Below are positions 7,630 to 14,337 of a stretch of DNA of 64,000 bases, piece after piece. Each line of letters begins with the position of its first letter. Position 1 is the first letter of the stretch. The notes under the pieces were generated by a model that worked only from the letters and a program-made list of their open reading frames with translations, did not search any database and was not told the origin of the DNA. The DNA comes from Stenotrophomonas ginsengisoli (GTDB lineage: Bacteria > Pseudomonadota > Gammaproteobacteria > Xanthomonadales > Xanthomonadaceae): NCBI RefSeq assembly GCF_001431485.1, contig NZ_LDJM01000012.1, positions 1 through 64,000 of the forward strand, given 5' to 3'. Position numbers and translations under genes: made by a program.

Positions 7630-7720
7630 ATGCGTGGAGCGTATTCGTAGGGGCTGTGCCCCTACACCCCCACTGCCCGGCTGGCTATCATGCGGCTGAC
7701 GACAACATGCAGGGGGATGC
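7630..7720. promoter_or_regulatory. Conserved phage non-coding block with hairpin; candidate origin
   Basis: GTAGGGGC-TGT-GCCCCTAC (7647-7665) is a perfect 8-bp stem with a 3-base loop, inside a stretch of about 95 bases that is almost unchanged in the decayed remnant at 14787-14880 although no protein is encoded. Conservation of a hairpin in the main intergenic region of an inovirus suggests a replication origin or packaging signal. AGGGGG at its right end is the ribosome site of the next gene. Confidence 0.5.
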
Positions 7721-8122
7721 ATGGACAAGGAAGTTGAGCGCGTACGGCCGGAATACCTGGAACCGATCGGGAAAAAGCGATCGGGATTCCCATTGCTACT
7801 GCTGGTTGGCATAGCCGTTGCTGTGCTTGCAGCGCTTGGACTGAAGCAGCACATGGAGACACAAGCTGCTTGGCGGGAACGGTTCGATAAGGCCCAACCC
7901 AAGGCCCCACCAACCGATCCAGCCGCAGATGAAGAACGCAGGGTGAGGCTTGCGGGTTTACAGGAACAAAGGCGACAAGCCGAGGAGCGTTACATCAGGG
8001 ACCGGTTGGATGAAGTCGTTAAGGAAGAAGAGGCCGGCAACATCAAGTGCATCCAAGGGACAGCATTTAGGCGGATACCCGGCGGATGGGAAAACATCCC
8101 GAACATTCGGTGCTCGAACTGA
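7721..8122 (+). CDS. Phage single-pass membrane protein, function unknown
   Basis: 133 residues: a charged N-terminus (DKEVERVRPEYLEP), one membrane segment (about 24-43, FPLLLLVGIAVAVLAALGL), then a charged helical region and a short C-terminal domain with two cysteines (KCIQGTAF, NIRCSN). Its stop codon touches the stop of zot, with no bases between them, so the two transcripts converge head-on. A good Shine-Dalgarno (AGGGGG) sets the start. The family was not recognised. The C-terminal pattern distantly recalls the small secreted proteins with KC...G...Y segments such as the one at 22276-22677. Confidence 0.7.
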   Translation: MDKEVERVRPEYLEPIGKKRSGFPLLLLVGIAVAVLAALGLKQHMETQAAWRERFDKAQPKAPPTDPAADEERRVRLAGLQEQRRQAEERYIRDRLDEVVKEEEAGNIKCIQGTAFRRIPGGWENIPNIRCSN

Positions 8123-9460
8123 TCAAAGCGTGGATGTTGGGCCTGTCCAACTTTCTGACGCATAGCCCGGCGAGCGCGGGAACACATCTGCCCTCTGCCC
8201 TGGCGCATAGCCAACGGTCACTCCCGCACCGGCAGCAGCGCCGGGGTCACTCGCTACGCTCGCAATCCCAGCGCCGCCGCCGTTGCCGTCCAACCTGTAG
8301 AGCCTGTGCTCAGTGTCGCGGACGTTGCTTATCCGCGGCCAAGCCGTGGCAATGATCACGTGGTCGCCGGCCTCCAACTTGACGCCGAACTTTGTCCAGG
8401 ACACCGAATAGCCCAGCTCGGTCACAGCCTCAACGTCCAAGGATTCGAGCGTATTGCCAGAATCATCCACCCATTCGACCCAGCCGCGCACCCTGCCCGC
8501 CACCTCGGCACGGGCAGCAAGGCGCACCCTGCCCCGGTCTGCCAGCTCGGCAACATATCGCTGCTCAGGCGTCAGGCCCTTGAACGGATCAGGCGGCTCG
8601 GGAGCCGTTACCGCCTGCGCCACATTGACGACGCCGGCAGCGGTTTCGGTCTGGACGTAGTTCCCGTCCAGATCGAAGCTATGCACGCCTTCTGATGCCA
8701 GGACAGATTGCTCGACCGGCGCTTCATCTTCGGATGACCCGAAGAAGAAGCCGAGAAATGCCCAGGCACCGATAGCGGCCGCAACGACAGCGGCGATGGC
8801 ACGCGGGGCCATGGCCAACCAGACATTGGTGCCACCCTCGTCGTAGACCTCAGTGTTTTCTGATCCCGGCGCGTAGCCGTGATAAAGCGGATAGATGGCC
8901 TTGTCGTACTTTTCCCGCTTGCTGCCGACCACCTCATACTTGCCGGGGCTGGTTGCGTGGTGATAGGTCACCAGATAGCGCCCCTTCATGCCCACAGCGG
9001 TCAGCTTCTGGAACGTGTTCTTGCGCTCAATGCGCGCCCTGATGGCCTGATGCACGCGGTTGATCCACTGGGTCATGATGACGGCATCGCCGCCATTCTG
9101 GCCCAGCAGTGCCCAGAAGTTCTCAACGCTTTCGTGCAGCGGCTGCCGCTGATTTACATAGAACTCGTGCACTTCGTCAATGACAACCAGCGAATCCTTG
9201 AACTCGTCCGGGATGCACCACTTGCCGGTTTCGTCCTGGTAGCAGGTGAAACGCTCCCTAACGTCCTTGGTATCGATCAGCTCCAGCAAGTCGCCCACTT
9301 CCTGCACGGGCATTTTGAGGTACTTCGCGATGGCTTCGACGTCCAACCCGTTGAGACGGGCAAAGACCCTGCGCCGCTTCTGCAAGGCCGGCAGGATGTG
9401 GGCCTTTACAGCGTCATAGCTCTTGCCTGCACGCGGCACGCCTTCGTTGAAAACGAGCAT
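8123..9460 (-). CDS. zot: Zot-like assembly ATPase (gene I protein)
   Basis: 445 residues. The N-terminal P-loop is GVPRAGKSYD (about 7-16) and the Walker B is SLVVIDEVHEF. A single membrane segment (AIAAVVAAAIGAWAFLGFFF) sits near residue 230, followed by a periplasmic C-terminal domain. This is the layout of inovirus gene I/Zot proteins, inner-membrane motors that drive virion extrusion. It follows the gVI-like gene with a one-base gap. Related fragments at 14889-14937 and 22739-22870 come from other phage copies. A toxin role is known only for Vibrio Zot and is not implied here. Confidence 0.93.
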   Translation of the reverse strand: MLVFNEGVPRAGKSYDAVKAHILPALQKRRRVFARLNGLDVEAIAKYLKMPVQEVGDLLELIDTKDVRERFTCYQDETGKWCIPDEFKDSLVVIDEVHEFYVNQRQPLHESVENFWALLGQNGGDAVIMTQWINRVHQAIRARIERKNTFQKLTAVGMKGRYLVTYHHATSPGKYEVVGSKREKYDKAIYPLYHGYAPGSENTEVYDEGGTNVWLAMAPRAIAAVVAAAIGAWAFLGFFFGSSEDEAPVEQSVLASEGVHSFDLDGNYVQTETAAGVVNVAQAVTAPEPPDPFKGLTPEQRYVAELADRGRVRLAARAEVAGRVRGWVEWVDDSGNTLESLDVEAVTELGYSVSWTKFGVKLEAGDHVIIATAWPRISNVRDTEHRLYRLDGNGGGAGIASVASDPGAAAGAGVTVGYAPGQRADVFPRSPGYASESWTGPTSTL

Positions 9461-9461
9461 G

Positions 9462-9791
9462 TCACCACTTCCCGAACGTGACGATCTTGCGGGTCACCTT
9501 GAACACCGCGCCTGCGGCGATCAGTGCCAGGCATTCGCTGATCTTGAAGGTTTCGACGTACCAGCCAACGGTCGGGCCGGCATTGCCGAGCAGCGAACCG
9601 ATGCTGTGCTGAGTCATGAAGCTGGGCACCGGCAGGGACTCAAATGCCAGGGCAACCAGTTCCAGCATCTTTTCCAGTGCGGCAACTATCAGATCAGTGA
9701 AGAAGGCTTCGATAGCCTCCCACAGCTTCTCGATCAGGCCCCTGATCCAGTTGGTGAGATCATCCAACCACCCTGCACGCGGCGCGATCAT
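9462..9791 (-). CDS. Phage minor coat protein, DUF2523/gene VI-like
   Basis: 109 residues starting MIAPRAGWLDDLTNWI and ending KIVTFGKW. Amphipathic and hydrophobic helices fill most of it, including the C-terminal membrane segment ISECLALIAAGAVFKV. In filamentous phages of xanthomonads a DUF2523 protein occupies the gVI position between gIII and zot. The start ATGA overlaps the stop of the adsorption protein (9788-9791), indicating translational coupling. A diverged 3' fragment of the same gene is at 14939-15060. Confidence 0.8.
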   Translation of the reverse strand: MIAPRAGWLDDLTNWIRGLIEKLWEAIEAFFTDLIVAALEKMLELVALAFESLPVPSFMTQHSIGSLLGNAGPTVGWYVETFKISECLALIAAGAVFKVTRKIVTFGKW

Positions 9792-11083
9792 GACAACGCC
9801 CAGTACGCTGCAAGCAGCGCGGCAGCGGCCATAAGCACCCAGCCGATGGATTGAAGCGCGGCGAGGAAATCGCCGGAGCAATGGCCATCAAAGCTCATGG
9901 CCTCCCAGTACGTGCTTGCGCTGATGGTGAACACCGGGCAAGAGCCGCCGCCATCGGCGCTAAAGAAACTGGTGATCGCATCGATGAGCGGGCTATCCCC
10001 TACCCTTTGACGGAACGTGCTGAAGATGTCAGAGACAGTCTTGCCATCGGAGGTGTAGAGGTCACCGACCTGGCCCCCCGGTGAACCGGGACCATCGTCG
10101 TCTCCATCACCATCGCCGGAACCAGAACCCGAGCCGGAGCCGCCACCGAGGCCAGACCCGGAGCCAGAGCCGCCCTTACCCTCGCCACTGGCACCGCCAC
10201 CCGATGCGCCCTGCCCTGACGTGCCGAAGCTAGACGTGTAATTGGTGACCGTGGAGGTAGTCGGGATACCCGCGATAGCTGCTGTGATCTGTGAGACAGC
10301 CCTTTGCACCCAATCGCCACCATTGGCCGGGGGCAATGAAGGCGGCTTCGGGGCAACGTTTTCCGGGGCCTTCGTCGTGGCCTCGTTGCCGCTGGCCTTG
10401 ATGCCATGCTCATCAATTGCCCAGCAGAACTCTTTGCCGTTTGATGCCTGGGCGCAGGTGCGGCCATCAGGCTTGAGGCACTGGGTCAGATTGCCTTGCT
10501 GGACACAGGGTTGACCGTCGTTACCGCCGCCGTTGTCCTGCGGCTCAGGAGTGCAAACGTCGCCGGTGGGCAACCAGCCGTCCATGTTGTAGAACATGGG
10601 TCCATTGCCGAGCTGGACACCTAAAGATGCTTGTGTTCCTGGACGAACCGCACAGCCATTGTCACAGGATGCTGGTTCAGCATCAGCCGCTACGCGGGCA
10701 AAGCCGCCAGATGTAGGCGGTCGTAGCGAACAAGTCTTAGTGGCAAGAAAGTATGACCTGACGCCAGAATCGTAGTATGAGGATGGAATGATGGCTTTAC
10801 CCCAATACCACGCATATCCAGTGGCACCAGAATATCCGGTGGTGTACTCGCAAACGAGGCCGGTGACGTTCGCCTTTTCAGAAGGAGTTAGGGCAGTATT
10901 GAAATACTGTTGCAGGCCTGACATGCAATCTGCATATGCGGTGCCTGCATCGCAAGAACCACCGGGGGGGCAGACATTGGTTGCACGAGCAGTGCCGATG
11001 CCAAGCCAGCCTAGAACCAGCGCGACCAGGACAACGGCCAGACGACGGGCGAAAGCACTGGCGAAGATACGCGGGAGGTTCAC
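9788..11083 (-). CDS. Phage adsorption/minor coat protein (gene III-like)
   Basis: 431 residues from a GTG start (11083) that overlaps the stop of the tiny upstream ORF as GTGA. A signal peptide (residues about 15-36, LAVVLVALVLGWLGIG, ending ARAT) leads into a cysteine-rich N-terminal region. Then comes a Gly/Ser/Asp linker (GSGSGSGLGGGSGSG), and a C-terminal membrane anchor ends the protein (VLMAAAALLAAYWALS). This is the arrangement of pIII: receptor-binding domains, flexible glycine linker, anchor. The N-terminal domain has no obvious match to known receptor binders and probably sets host range. A longer frame runs upstream to 11350 but crosses two real small genes. Confidence 0.82.
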   Translation of the reverse strand: MNLPRIFASAFARRLAVVLVALVLGWLGIGTARATNVCPPGGSCDAGTAYADCMSGLQQYFNTALTPSEKANVTGLVCEYTTGYSGATGYAWYWGKAIIPSSYYDSGVRSYFLATKTCSLRPPTSGGFARVAADAEPASCDNGCAVRPGTQASLGVQLGNGPMFYNMDGWLPTGDVCTPEPQDNGGGNDGQPCVQQGNLTQCLKPDGRTCAQASNGKEFCWAIDEHGIKASGNEATTKAPENVAPKPPSLPPANGGDWVQRAVSQITAAIAGIPTTSTVTNYTSSFGTSGQGASGGGASGEGKGGSGSGSGLGGGSGSGSGSGDGDGDDDGPGSPGGQVGDLYTSDGKTVSDIFSTFRQRVGDSPLIDAITSFFSADGGGSCPVFTISASTYWEAMSFDGHCSGDFLAALQSIGWVLMAAAALLAAYWALS

Positions 11084-11154
11084 AGCGTGAACCCCATCGC
11101 GACGGCATGGCCGCAGGCAATGCCGAGCAGACCGCAGAACAAGCACATGATCAT
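11080..11154 (-). CDS. 24-residue hydrophobic phage peptide
   Basis: MIMCLFCGLLGIACGHAVAM followed by GFTL. AGGAGGGGG lies about 8 bases before the ATG, the start overlaps the previous stop (TGATG at 11152-11156) and its own stop overlaps the next GTG. Both couplings and the strong ribosome site argue for real translation. It is a single short hydrophobic helix, so a gVII/gIX-type tip protein is possible. Confidence 0.6.
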   Translation of the reverse strand: MIMCLFCGLLGIACGHAVAMGFTL

Positions 11155-11309
11155 CAGCGCCCCCTCCTGTAGCGAGCAACGAAGAACCGGGCGACCTTGG
11201 GAGCAGCCCAGCAAGCGAACTCAATCTGTGCCCACAGCGCAGCCGCTGCGAGGATCGCCAAGCCGGCAAACGCCGGTTCAATGCTGGAAATGATCTGCTG
11301 GAAATCCAT
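11154..11309 (-). CDS. Coat-like small membrane protein (paralogue of the major coat protein)
   Basis: 51 residues, MDFQQIISSIEPAFAGL at the start and FACWAAPKVARFF near the end. It parallels the major coat protein next door: both begin MDF, share a central Ala-rich membrane helix and end with F-A-(C/S)-WAA-x-KVA-x-FF. It is four to eight residues longer and more basic at the C-terminus. A duplicated coat gene that became a minor structural or tip protein is the simplest reading. The C-terminal basic residues would face the DNA. Confidence 0.75.
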   Translation of the reverse strand: MDFQQIISSIEPAFAGLAILAAAALWAQIEFACWAAPKVARFFVARYRRGR

Positions 11310-11317
11310 ACGCCCTC

Positions 11318-11350
11318 ACAAAAGCCGAGGGGGAGCCGAAGCCCCCCCAA
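11318..11350 (-). terminator. Terminator after the major coat gene
   Basis: On the minus strand GGGGGGGCTTCGGCTCCCCC forms a G/C stem with a loop, followed by TCGGCTTTTG. It sits between the major coat gene and the coat paralogue, the place of the central terminator in Ff-type phages, where it boosts coat over downstream gene expression. Confidence 0.6.
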
Positions 11351-11355
11351 GGTGA

Positions 11356-11493
11356 TTAGCGACCGAAGAAGCCGGCCACCTTCTTGGCTGCCCAGGAGGC
11401 GAAGCCGACAGCAGCGATCAGGGCGCCGGCACCAACGACGGCGGTCACAGCGGTGGTGGTCGACAGACCATCCAGAATGCCCGAGAAATCCAT
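11356..11493 (-). CDS. Major coat protein (gene VIII)
   Basis: 45 residues starting MDFSGILDGLSTTTAV and ending WAAKKVAGFFGR: acidic N-terminus, hydrophobic Ala/Val/Gly helix, basic C-terminus that would contact the ssDNA. No cleavable signal peptide is visible, as in several Xanthomonas and Pseudomonas inoviruses. A strong AAAGGAG lies 7 bases before the ATG, the best ribosome site in the prophage, and a terminator follows; both fit the most abundant virion protein. Confidence 0.88.
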   Translation of the reverse strand: MDFSGILDGLSTTTAVTAVVGAGALIAAVGFASWAAKKVAGFFGR

Positions 11494-11514
11494 TTTGAAG
11501 CTCCTTTCATTGAG

Positions 11515-11766
11515 TTACCGGCCAGAGAAGAATCCAGACACGGTGCCGGTGATCCGTGCCAGGACAAACCAACCGATGACCACGCCGGCAGAACCGACAA
11601 ACCAGCTCGCCGCTTGCGCTGGCGTGGGCATCGCGAATGCTTGATTGATGAGGCCGTAGACAGCGTGCTCACTGGCCGACAGCAGGACGAAGCCGCTGCA
11701 CTCGCCGACAGGCTGACCGGTGGGGATCAGCACGCCGGACTGGTCAAGGTGCACGCACAGGCCCAT
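11515..11766 (-). CDS. Phage membrane protein, 83 residues
   Basis: The N-terminus MGLCVHLDQSGVLIPTGQPV is followed by a middle region and one C-terminal membrane helix (ASWFVGSAGVVIGWFVLARI), ending GFFSGR, an ending like GFFGR of the major coat protein. It sits between the ssDNA-binding gene and the major coat gene, the usual place of gVII/gIX in filamentous phages. It starts three bases after the gV stop and has no clear ribosome site, so coupling is likely. Its function is inferred from position only. Confidence 0.65.
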   Translation of the reverse strand: MGLCVHLDQSGVLIPTGQPVGECSGFVLLSASEHAVYGLINQAFAMPTPAQAASWFVGSAGVVIGWFVLARITGTVSGFFSGR

Positions 11767-11769
11767 GGG

Positions 11770-12057
11770 TCAGGCCTTGGCCGGTGCCGGCTTCGCAAGC
11801 GCCCAGTGCTTGGCACGGGTGCTGATCGACAGGGCACCGAAATCGCCGACCCAGTAGGCAGACGGCAGCGGCTCGTACTTGCCGACGGGCAGTGCCTGGT
11901 CACCTTCTTCGTGCTGCAACGTCACGCGGCGAGTTTCACCGGTCGGCAGGGAAACGAAGGCACCCTGCTCATGGATCGCGTATTCGCGACCGGTCTTGCG
12001 GCTGGTGCCACGCTTGGTGCTGATGTTCGACTCGCGAACTTCGATGGTCAGGCTCAT
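11770..12057 (-). CDS. ssDNA-binding protein (gene V-like)
   Basis: 95 residues, MSLTIEVRESNISTKRGTSR at the start. Its size, the beta-rich middle (GAFVSLPTGETRRVTLQ) and its place directly after the replication gene match gene V helix-destabilising proteins, which coat the single-stranded genome and switch it from replication to packaging. GGAG inside the last codons of the replication gene, about 9 bases upstream, serves as ribosome site. Confidence 0.8.
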   Translation of the reverse strand: MSLTIEVRESNISTKRGTSRKTGREYAIHEQGAFVSLPTGETRRVTLQHEEGDQALPVGKYEPLPSAYWVGDFGALSISTRAKHWALAKPAPAKA

Positions 12058-12062
12058 GGTCT

Positions 12063-13166
12063 TTACTCCTGCGCTTTCTGCGCTTCGATATGCCCAGTCG
12101 GGGCGAAAAGGATCACTGACAGCAGTTGGGCCGCATCCTCAGGACGCGAGCACCACGGGGGCAGCTTGTTGCGGGCCGTGCCCAGGACAAGGCGGGACAA
12201 CGTCGCCTCATCACCGCCAGCGGCGTGCAGCATTGCGTTGATCATTGGCCCGTACTGGCGGCGGAAATGGCGCACGGCGCGCTCAGCGTTGGCGAGCAGC
12301 TTTTCCGTGGCGATGCGCAGGCGCTCACCTACCCCGCCAACGAAATCCAGCACCGGGTATGCACCGACCAGATACGGGGCCGGGTCGGTCAGCATGAGCA
12401 ACGACAGCTCGCAGCGATTGCTTGCCGAGAACTGCCCCTCATAGCGCACCCACTCGCTATCAGGCTTGCCCTGTTCCCTGCCCTTTTCGTAGACGCGCAA
12501 CTGCTTTTCGCTCTTGCGGCTGCCCACGTAGAAGGTCTTGCCGGTCTTGTTGCCCATGTCATCAATCAGGCGGGCCTTGGGCCGCTGGCCACGGCGGTCA
12601 AAGTCGCCATCGTTGTAGCGGTCAATGGCCCACTGCACCGGGTGACTGCCAGCGAAATCATCGGCAGCGATATCCACGCGGGTCAGACGTGCATCCAGTG
12701 CACCGAGCAGTGAAGCGAGCGACGACCACCGCTCCGCATGGTCATCGCCACTGCTCGCAGTCTCGTAGATGCGGCAACCGTCGCCGGTCAGCTCAACGCG
12801 GGCGGTGTAGGTGCCGTCCTGGCGCACGGTGTTGAGGCCACCGAACTCCAACAGGCCGACATGCTCACCGGCAGCGCGAAGCGATACGCGCCAGTTGTAG
12901 AAGCGGCCACGCGACACGTCGCCAAGCTCATACAGGCCCGGGAACAGCAGGCCGGCCAGAGCCTCGGCAACCATGGCAGCGCAGTTGCCGGTGCCGTTGA
13001 GGTCGTCAAGGATTTCCCGCTCGTTGTCCAGGACACCTCGAGCGTCAAGGGCAGCGGTCAAATCGAAGGCGGCAGCCACCCAGTCGATCACCGTTCCCAC
13101 TCGTTCAGTTTCACTGACTCCCCTGTTAGACGAGGGGAGTCCCACAGCGCCGGCCACCTCAGACAT
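12063..13166 (-). CDS. Phage replication initiation protein (gene II / RstA-like)
   Basis: 367 residues from MSEVAGAVGLP. A central LTRVDIAADDF segment and the following HPVQWAIDRYNDGDF, with KTFYVGSRKSEKQLRVYEKG, are typical of the phage/plasmid replication initiation factor family (Rep_trans type), which nicks the double-stranded origin for rolling-circle replication. The start lies within the last codons of the 107-aa gene (8-base overlap) with GGGGGTG upstream. The full length suggests function. A target origin would lie in the phage intergenic region. Confidence 0.88.
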   Translation of the reverse strand: MSEVAGAVGLPSSNRGVSETERVGTVIDWVAAAFDLTAALDARGVLDNEREILDDLNGTGNCAAMVAEALAGLLFPGLYELGDVSRGRFYNWRVSLRAAGEHVGLLEFGGLNTVRQDGTYTARVELTGDGCRIYETASSGDDHAERWSSLASLLGALDARLTRVDIAADDFAGSHPVQWAIDRYNDGDFDRRGQRPKARLIDDMGNKTGKTFYVGSRKSEKQLRVYEKGREQGKPDSEWVRYEGQFSASNRCELSLLMLTDPAPYLVGAYPVLDFVGGVGERLRIATEKLLANAERAVRHFRRQYGPMINAMLHAAGGDEATLSRLVLGTARNKLPPWCSRPEDAAQLLSVILFAPTGHIEAQKAQE

Positions 13167-13482
13167 GTGCACCCCCGCCGAAATACACAGAGCGGGACGC
13201 ACCACAGACGCAGATCACGCGGTACGTACGACGCCCACGCAGCAGCCAATTCCAGTAGCGCACGCGGCCCACGGCACGCTCGGAATCGTCGCCGTAACGG
13301 CACTTACGCTCCCAAGCGCCATCACCGATGCGCTGCTCAATTTCGTAGGAAACAGCCGGGAACGGCTGTAGGGATGCCGCGACCTGGGCATCCAGCGAGA
13401 AGCCCGGCACGGTTTCCACCGGCTGAGTGAAGCGGGCCAGTACTTGGTCCCGGCTGACGAACAGCTTGGGGTTGCGGGTCAT
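13159..13482 (-). CDS. Phage protein of unknown function, 107 residues
   Basis: MTRNPKLFVSRDQVLARFTQ at the start and SRSVYFGGGAHV at the end. The start overlaps the methyltransferase stop as ATGA (13479-13482) and its end overlaps the replication gene by 8 bases, so it is part of one tightly packed early transcript. No domain was recognised. Basic stretches and two cysteines near the end (VICVCGA) would allow nucleic-acid binding, but nothing more can be said. Confidence 0.65.
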   Translation of the reverse strand: MTRNPKLFVSRDQVLARFTQPVETVPGFSLDAQVAASLQPFPAVSYEIEQRIGDGAWERKCRYGDDSERAVGRVRYWNWLLRGRRTYRVICVCGASRSVYFGGGAHV

Positions 13483-14030
13483 ACACGCCCCCACTGATCA
13501 GCCATGGCAGACGCAATCCCCTGGAAGGTGCGGCTACGCTCTTTCCAGCGGTTCGGGCCGGGAGGCATACGATGCACCCGATTCTCACGACCTGAGACAA
13601 CATCGGTCGGGGTGAGCAGCGGCAGGCCTTTCAACCAGAGGCAAGTTGCCTTGGTTTCGCCGTGGCCGAACTGCCAGGGCTGGATGACCTGCGAAGGCTT
13701 TGCGATGCGGCTGGAAATGACAGAAACAGGGTTTTCAAGCGCGATCCGAGGAATGGGCGCATCAAGAAGACGGCGCACGAAGTCCAGGGCATCGGCCTGT
13801 TCCTGCTGCTTTTCCTTGAACCAGCGGGCACCGGAAACAGCCAGATGGGTGCACGGCGGATGTGCAATGAGCAGGTCCCAACCGTCACCGATCACATCGA
13901 ATACGTCGCCCTGGTAATGCGGGCCTGCAACCTCAGTGGGAAGGAGATCGCAGGACATGGCGTCATGTCCAAGGGCACGGAAGGCATCACGCACACGCCC
14001 GGAGTACTCACAAGCAACGAGGACGCGCAT
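13479..14030 (-). CDS. Phage DNA cytosine methyltransferase-like protein
   Basis: 183 residues, shorter than typical C5 methyltransferases. It opens MRVLVACEYSGRVRDAF, like the SAM-binding motif I. It then carries LLIAHPPCTHLAVSG (PPC, the catalytic-loop motif IV) and IALENPVS (ENP, similar to motif VI). The target-recognition part is reduced. The start overlaps the preceding stop (TGATG at 14028-14032) and the end overlaps the next gene. It could protect replicative phage DNA from host restriction or alter promoter binding. Catalysis is not proven by the motifs. Confidence 0.7.
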   Translation of the reverse strand: MRVLVACEYSGRVRDAFRALGHDAMSCDLLPTEVAGPHYQGDVFDVIGDGWDLLIAHPPCTHLAVSGARWFKEKQQEQADALDFVRRLLDAPIPRIALENPVSVISSRIAKPSQVIQPWQFGHGETKATCLWLKGLPLLTPTDVVSGRENRVHRMPPGPNRWKERSRTFQGIASAMADQWGRV

Positions 14031-14218
14031 CACTGGACACCCCCGATGCGGTAGCGCATGCGTGCAGCAGTGACCATCTGAATTGCGCGGAGGTCGGAGC
14101 GGAGCCGGTCGGCTCGACGCTCAGAAAGAATTCGGACGATTCGGGCAATGCCCAGGGCGACCAGCCCGCAGGACAGCGACAGCAGCAACATCCCCATTGC
14201 CATGTTCGTGTTCTCCAC
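14030..14218 (-). CDS. Small phage membrane protein, first gene of the minus-strand operon
   Basis: 62 residues: MENTNMAMGMLLLSLSCG then a membrane helix up to about residue 27 and a basic tail (SERRADRLRSDLRAI). It faces the repressor gene across the operator region at 14219-14337, so its promoter should be under repressor control. The family was not recognised. Confidence 0.6.
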   Translation of the reverse strand: MENTNMAMGMLLLSLSCGLVALGIARIVRILSERRADRLRSDLRAIQMVTAARMRYRIGGVQ

Positions 14219-14337
14219 CCCCTACCCTGACCCCACCGCACCGACCGGGGATGAGGCCGGGGGTGGGTGTACGCAGCCTGCGTACGGGTGACGTTGTACG
14301 CTGGGTGAGTACTGATAGTCAACAGGGTGCGTACTCA
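14219..14337. promoter_or_regulatory. Phage lysogeny switch region with repeated operator half-sites
   Basis: The gap between the divergent repressor and early operon holds GTACGCAG-C-CTGCGTAC (14269-14285), a perfect 8-bp inverted repeat. Further half-sites are TTGTACGC at 14295-14302, TGCGTAC at 14328-14334 and another TGCGTAC inside the repressor gene at 14384-14390. Regular repetition around the repressor start fits autoregulated operators. Confidence 0.7.

Noticed and set aside
9788..11350. 520-residue version of the adsorption protein
   Set aside because: The upstream part crosses the 24- and 51-residue genes, which have their own ribosome sites and stop/start overlaps.
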